Source of the DNA: Desulfobacterales bacterium
Lineage (GTDB): Bacteria; Desulfobacterota; Desulfobacteria; Desulfobacterales; C00003060
Reading direction: 5' to 3'
DNA length: 8,591 nt
Assembly (NCBI GenBank): GCA_030629475.1
Contig: DAOVOU010000064.1
Location: forward strand, 1-8,591
In this document: in pieces, positions 4,989 to 8,591 of the stretch
Layout: every line of letters begins with the position of its first letter
Position numbering within the stretch: the first letter of the stretch is position 1
The notes under the pieces: model-generated
Seen by the model: only the letters and a program-made list of their open reading frames with translations
What the model was told of the DNA's origin: nothing
Databases searched by the model: none
Made by a program: the position numbers and the translations under genes

Positions 4989-5441
4989 ATGAAAATCTTA
5001 ATTGACAGTAGGGAGCAAGTACCTTTCAGCTTTTCCCGCTTTGATGTTGAGACGGAAGTAGTGGGGTTGCCAGTTGCCGATTACAGCCTACCTGGATTCA
5101 CGGACAGAGTGGCTGTGGAGAGAAAGACCGTAAATGACCTAGTCTCGTGTCTCAAGAATGCTAACCGGATAAGGTTTGAAAAGGAGCTTGCCCGGGCACG
5201 GTATTATGAACTGTTTGCCGTGATTGTCGAAGCGTCTTGGCAGGACCTTGCTCAGGGGCGGTATCGGTCAGACATGCGGCCACATTCGGCTTGTCAATCC
5301 GTTTTGACGTTTCAGGTGCGTTACGGTACTCCCTTTGTGTGGGCTGGCTCGAGAGCGGAAGGGGAGTATATAACCTTCTCCCTTTTGCAAAAATTCGTCA
5401 GGGAGATCGAAAAGCGATTTAAGGTTTTGGGGTCAACATAA
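4989..5441 (+). CDS. ERCC4/XPF-type nuclease domain protein
   Basis: This 150-residue protein matches the ERCC4 nuclease fold, which cuts branched DNA in XPF/Mus81 enzymes. The signs are I-D-S-R-E-Q at 5-10, ADYSL at 30-34 (in place of the common GDY), the catalytic VERKTVNDL at 43-51 (family motif ERKxxxD), and the RFEKEL helix at 62-67 followed by a hydrophobic strand (LFAVIVEA, 75-82). It is a stand-alone domain without a helicase or helix-hairpin-helix tail, as in several phage-encoded versions. The start at 4989 has GAGG at 4981-4984. The stop TAA shares one base with the next ATG (TAATG). Lying between origin and terminase, it may resolve replication or recombination intermediates before packaging; that role is inferred. 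Confidence 0.85.
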   Translation: MKILIDSREQVPFSFSRFDVETEVVGLPVADYSLPGFTDRVAVERKTVNDLVSCLKNANRIRFEKELARARYYELFAVIVEASWQDLAQGRYRSDMRPHSACQSVLTFQVRYGTPFVWAGSRAEGEYITFSLLQKFVREIEKRFKVLGST

Positions 5442-6028
5442 TGGCTAACGCACAAACGCCAAAGATAGACAGAGTCAAAATGGAGCAAATGCTTCGAGCT
5501 GGCAAGTCTCAAGTTGAAGTAGCGAGATATTTCGAGGTCTCGCCTGCAGCGGTTTGCAAAATGGCAAAACGACTCGGGGTGTATGCGACGAAGGTTGCGG
5601 CTTTTGAACATGCGCATGAGATAGTAGAGCGCGACCTGGACGCCCTGTCACAATTGCACAAGATTAACCAGGATGCTAACGAGATACTCGACCTGCTCAT
5701 GAGGTGGAACCGGGGAGATGATGAGGCTTTACAGGTCTTAGAAAGTCAGGTCCACAAGATCCGCGTGGGCAAGACGGGCAAGATTGTCGAAAGGGCCAGG
5801 TTTAAGGACCCTCGGGAGTTAGCACTAAAAGCCATGGGCGAGATCCGAAACCAGTTGAGTCTCCAGTTAGAGATATTCAAAACCTTGTACGACCTCGAAG
5901 CTGTCAGGCAATTCCAGCAAGAAGTATTGATGGCTATAGGAGAGGAAAAACCGAGTGTTAGAGACAAGATCATTCACAGACTTAAACAAAAACAGACTCT
6001 TCGGGGATCTGTTTCAATCGATTTCTGA
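5441..6028 (+). CDS. Probable phage terminase small subunit (helix-turn-helix protein)
   Basis: This is a 195-residue protein directly upstream of, and overlapping, the large terminase. Residues 12-47 form a helix-turn-helix (VKMEQMLRAGKSQVEVARYF, SPAAVCKMAKRLGV) like those by which small terminases recognise packaging sites. The rest is helical: residues 58-105 and 125-165 are charged and amphipathic (LALKAMGEIRNQLSLQLEIF), suited to oligomerisation. The start shares one base with the nuclease stop (TAATG), so translation is probably coupled. The 3' 74 bases overlap the large terminase. The assignment rests on gene order and fold pattern rather than a diagnostic motif; a transcription regulator with the same helix-turn-helix is the main alternative. 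Confidence 0.68.
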   Translation: MANAQTPKIDRVKMEQMLRAGKSQVEVARYFEVSPAAVCKMAKRLGVYATKVAAFEHAHEIVERDLDALSQLHKINQDANEILDLLMRWNRGDDEALQVLESQVHKIRVGKTGKIVERARFKDPRELALKAMGEIRNQLSLQLEIFKTLYDLEAVRQFQQEVLMAIGEEKPSVRDKIIHRLKQKQTLRGSVSIDF

Positions 6029-7538
6029 AAGGTTTGGGGACACAGACCAGGCAAAGCCGTTAGGCCAATGGGCTTGTGAACTGCCTATTATCCTGGACGG
6101 AAAGCCGTTTACGTTTGACAGGCACGAGTATCTCATTGAGCCCTACGCCGATTCGCACCCTGATCAGACTTATATCAAAGCATGTCAACTTGGTCTAACT
6201 ACGCTTGCAATGCTCAGGGCCATATACGGCGCTCGCTATCGTGGATTTAAGGGTGTTCTCTACCTTTTTCCGACGCATACAGATGTCATCGATTTCTCAA
6301 AGGGCAGAGTCACGCCATTGATAGAGCAAAACCCTGACAGTATCGGCAAATGGATTCGGGACACCGACGCTTCAAACATCAAGCAGATTTGGAATGCCTT
6401 TATCTACTTTCGTGGAATGACCTCCAGGGTAGGGTTGAAATCGGTACCAATAGACAATTTGATTCTTGATGAAACCGATGAAGCGCCGCAGAATGCGATA
6501 GACATGGCCATGGAACGCATGGCCCACAGCGAGTTTAAAGAGGTCCTGAAGTTGTCGAATCCTACTTTACCGGATTATGGCATTGACAAAGCCTTCCAGG
6601 AGACAGACCAGAGATACTGGCTGCTCAAATGTCCTGCCTGTAATAGCTACACGTGCCTTGAGGACCTCTTCCCGGACTGTCTCGTTGAGGTCAATGACCG
6701 GGTTATCCGGGCCTGCCAGAAGTGTAAAGGTGAGCTTAATCCGAGCGTAGGTGAGTGGGTAGCCAAGAGATCGTCAATCACCGACAAGAGGGGATATCAC
6801 TATTCACAGCTATTCTCTCATTTTGTTGATCCTAGAGATATCCTTCACCAGTTCAGAACCACGAGCAATCTACAGGATTTCTGGAACCTCAAGGTAGGCA
6901 ATGCTTATATCGAGGCAGAAAACCGTTTGAGTATTGAAGAAGTGCTTTCTCTTTGTGGGACTGAAGGCATCCTGAGTCAGGACAGGGGGCCGTGCACCAT
7001 GGGAGTTGACCAGGGCAAAGACCTTCACGTTGTCATTGGCAAGCATCATCCTCAGAAGGCCGGTCAAATCGTTCACCTGGGTATTTACGAAGCCTGGGAA
7101 GAGCTTGACCGTCTCATGAAGAATTTTAGCGTCTCCAGGTGTGTGGTGGATGCTTTACCGGAAACCAGGAACGCCCGGGCCTTTGCAGAGCGTCATAGGG
7201 GTAAGGTGTTTCTGAATTACTACAGTATTCATCAAAAGGGGAGCTATGCCTGGAACGAAAAGACGTTGATTGTTTCGTGTAATCGGACAGAGTCTCTTGA
7301 CGCAAGCCACAAGGAGATAATGGACCAAAACTTAATACTCCCGAAGAACTGTGAGATAGTCCAGGAGTTTGCCCTGCATCTTCACAATGTGGCGAAGAAG
7401 TTGGAAGAGAACGAAGAAACAGGCTCTAAAAGATATGTTTATGTGAAGCTCGGTGACGACCATTTCAGGCACGCTTTTAACTACGAGGCTATGGCCCGTC
7501 AATACGCGGCCAATTCTTTATTTGCGGATATTTTATAA
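5955..7538 (+). CDS. Phage terminase large subunit, lambda gpA-like (ATPase plus nuclease)
   Basis: The product has 527 residues. The start is GTG at 5955 with AGGAGAGG at 5938-5945; no ATG is better placed. It packages phage DNA into proheads and cuts it. ATPase motifs: deviant Walker A KACQLGLT at 75-82 (gpA-type, compare lambda KSARVGYS), Walker B NLILDETDEAP at 168-178 with Asp172-Glu173, and the coupling-type SNPT at 201-204. A zinc-ribbon insertion typical of gpA relatives has C226-x2-C229 and C254-x2-C257. The RNase H-like nuclease shows its acidic positions: D352 (MGVDQGKD), D399 (CVVDALPE) and D501/D502 (GDDHFRHAFNY). All key residues are present, so it is probably active. It overlaps the small subunit by 74 bases and its stop shares one base with the next start (TAATG). 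Confidence 0.93.
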   Translation: MLETRSFTDLNKNRLFGDLFQSISERFGDTDQAKPLGQWACELPIILDGKPFTFDRHEYLIEPYADSHPDQTYIKACQLGLTTLAMLRAIYGARYRGFKGVLYLFPTHTDVIDFSKGRVTPLIEQNPDSIGKWIRDTDASNIKQIWNAFIYFRGMTSRVGLKSVPIDNLILDETDEAPQNAIDMAMERMAHSEFKEVLKLSNPTLPDYGIDKAFQETDQRYWLLKCPACNSYTCLEDLFPDCLVEVNDRVIRACQKCKGELNPSVGEWVAKRSSITDKRGYHYSQLFSHFVDPRDILHQFRTTSNLQDFWNLKVGNAYIEAENRLSIEEVLSLCGTEGILSQDRGPCTMGVDQGKDLHVVIGKHHPQKAGQIVHLGIYEAWEELDRLMKNFSVSRCVVDALPETRNARAFAERHRGKVFLNYYSIHQKGSYAWNEKTLIVSCNRTESLDASHKEIMDQNLILPKNCEIVQEFALHLHNVAKKLEENEETGSKRYVYVKLGDDHFRHAFNYEAMARQYAANSLFADIL

Positions 7539-8380
7539 TGGCGATACTTAAACAAATAGAATTCAAGAACCCATTGCAGCGCACGGGCCGATGCGTTTAC
7601 TTTGAGGAAACCCACACGGGGCTGCTATTTAGCGCGCTTGTTGGCGCCGTTTGCGCGCCTGACCTGGCCGGCCGTCCTGGTTTTGGGGTTTTGGTGGCCA
7701 TTGACCATCAGGAAGATCCTCGCCTCAAGAGCGTGCCTACCGCAGACAGGTGGCTTCGAGTTCTGACCGAATTTGAGGAATTCAACTTTGAAAAACTCAT
7801 TTATCGCTGTATCGCCTTACGAAACAAGCTTTGCGGGCGCGAGCTTTTCATCCCAGCCGTGTCAAAATATTGGTTAAGCAGCGAGCTTGATTCTGCCTGC
7901 CAGCGCGCACTTGTGGACATCAACCGCTCTTTGAAACGGGGAAAAAAATTCTATTTATCCGCTGTTCAGGATCAGGACATGGACTTTCCCAATTTGGTCA
8001 GGACTTTGTATTCAGTTCGCCAGAGCCTGGACTTATCCCGTGCGAAACGGTTGAAGGCCGTGCTTGCCGCATTTGGCCGGGAGCAAGCCAAAGTAAAGGA
8101 CGCGCACAAGCTGTGGCCTGGTATCTGTGCCCTGGCCTTATCCGTAAACGCCATCGTCGCCGGACGTTTATGGGAGTCGCCGCAGATTGATATCGAAACC
8201 CGCTCTTTGAGCGACCGTCGCCTTGACATGCTTGAAAAAGGATCTGGGACGGCCTTTGACGAATACGAGCGATGCCTTGTTCAGCACGAGGCTGATCAAA
8301 GTCGGTGGGTGCAGGGGGTGGATTATGACGATTATTGCGCTGGAGAAACCATCCCGACCATGCCGGGTGAAGATAATTGA
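7538..8380 (+). CDS. Unrecognised 280-residue protein following the large terminase
   Basis: I do not recognise a family. There is no signal peptide or clear membrane segment. Visible parts are a hydrophobic strand ending in an acidic residue (GVLVAIDHQEDPRLKSV, around D56), a helix then strand (FEKLIYRCIALRNKLCGRELFIPA, 84-107), a basic helical segment (165-190), and KDAHKLWPGICALALSVNA (187-205), which recalls the last acidic helix of terminase-type RNase H nucleases. An RNase H-like fold is therefore possible but unproven. The C-terminal 40 residues are acidic. The start is coupled to the large terminase stop (TAATG). The gene looks more GC-rich in codon choice than the replication genes. 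By position a portal or head-joining protein would be expected, but the length and pattern do not fit a portal. Confidence 0.55.
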   Translation: MAILKQIEFKNPLQRTGRCVYFEETHTGLLFSALVGAVCAPDLAGRPGFGVLVAIDHQEDPRLKSVPTADRWLRVLTEFEEFNFEKLIYRCIALRNKLCGRELFIPAVSKYWLSSELDSACQRALVDINRSLKRGKKFYLSAVQDQDMDFPNLVRTLYSVRQSLDLSRAKRLKAVLAAFGREQAKVKDAHKLWPGICALALSVNAIVAGRLWESPQIDIETRSLSDRRLDMLEKGSGTAFDEYERCLVQHEADQSRWVQGVDYDDYCAGETIPTMPGEDN

Positions 8381-8411
8381 CAAAAACCTTAAACCTTAAA
8401 GGAGGTACATC

Positions 8412-8591
8412 ATGAAACATATTTTGGACATGAGCAAGACCGAGCTTGAGGAGTTCGCAATGGAAGATCCGCAAGCCTATGACCAGGCTGTCAGGCGCTT
8501 AGATTATGAACGGGAAGCCGATTATACTCACAGGCAATTTGCCGCAAGAACCCCAGGCTTTGAACGAGCCCTTCAAAGTGGAGACATTCAA
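8412..8591 (+). CDS. Unknown protein, 5' part only (runs off the window)
   Basis: The first 60 codons of a gene are open to the last base. The start is secure: AAAGGAGGT at 8398-8406 is a full Shine-Dalgarno match five bases before the ATG. The visible part is charged and helical (MSKTELEEFAMEDPQAYDQA, YEREADYTHRQFAARTPGF) and has no motif I recognise. It lies 31 bases after the preceding gene and is probably in the same transcription unit. The strong ribosome site compared with the coupled genes upstream suggests a highly translated product such as a structural or scaffold protein; this is a guess. Confidence 0.75.
   Translation, partial: MKHILDMSKTELEEFAMEDPQAYDQAVRRLDYEREADYTHRQFAARTPGFERALQSGDIQ

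Noticed and set aside
7998..8474. Minus-strand open frame of 158 codons
   Set aside because: It runs antisense to the coupled 280-residue gene and into the next gene's strong Shine-Dalgarno sequence. It has a proline/arginine-rich composition typical of antisense frames.

Overview
The window looks like a mobile-element region of a Gram-negative, moderate-GC bacterium. A sulfate-reducing Desulfobacterota-type host is a guess from gene style only; there is no rRNA, tRNA or housekeeping gene to confirm it. Every gene I accept is on the + strand and most neighbours overlap or nearly touch.

Region 1 (1 to about 1812) is the right part of an IS21-family insertion sequence: the 3' end of istA, a complete istB, and a third, translationally coupled gene for a CHC2-like zinc-finger protein. 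It ends in about 170 non-coding bases with paired repeats that resemble IS21-family transposase-binding repeats. The left end lies outside the window.

Region 2 (about 1813-4242) starts with a non-coding stretch holding a candidate promoter. A tight operon follows: small helix-turn-helix protein, AlpA/excisionase-like MerR-type protein, CHC2 zinc-finger protein without a catalytic primase domain, and a primase-associated type P-loop ATPase/helicase with a probable C-terminal winged helix. All four genes overlap.

Region 3 (4243-4705) is the most striking part. It is non-coding and strongly structured. Two arrays of a 12-bp iteron (core TGGTGACA), in opposite orientations, flank an AT-rich core that contains nested inverted repeats, nearly symmetric about position 4376. 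I read this as the replication origin served by the upstream ATPase. Its layout resembles the known SaPI-type satellite origins, which have iterons on both sides of an AT-rich segment just 3' of rep.

Region 4 (4706-8591) carries a small four-cysteine protein, an ERCC4/XPF-type nuclease, a probable small terminase, a lambda gpA-like large terminase with intact ATPase and nuclease motifs, an unrecognised 280-residue protein, and the start of another gene cut by the window edge.

Together regions 2-4 form a compact sequence of regulation, replication, origin and DNA packaging. It fits a small prophage or a phage satellite that encodes its own packaging enzymes. The IS21-like element lies just upstream of the early promoter. 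Which type of element this is cannot be settled without the integrase, capsid and tail regions.
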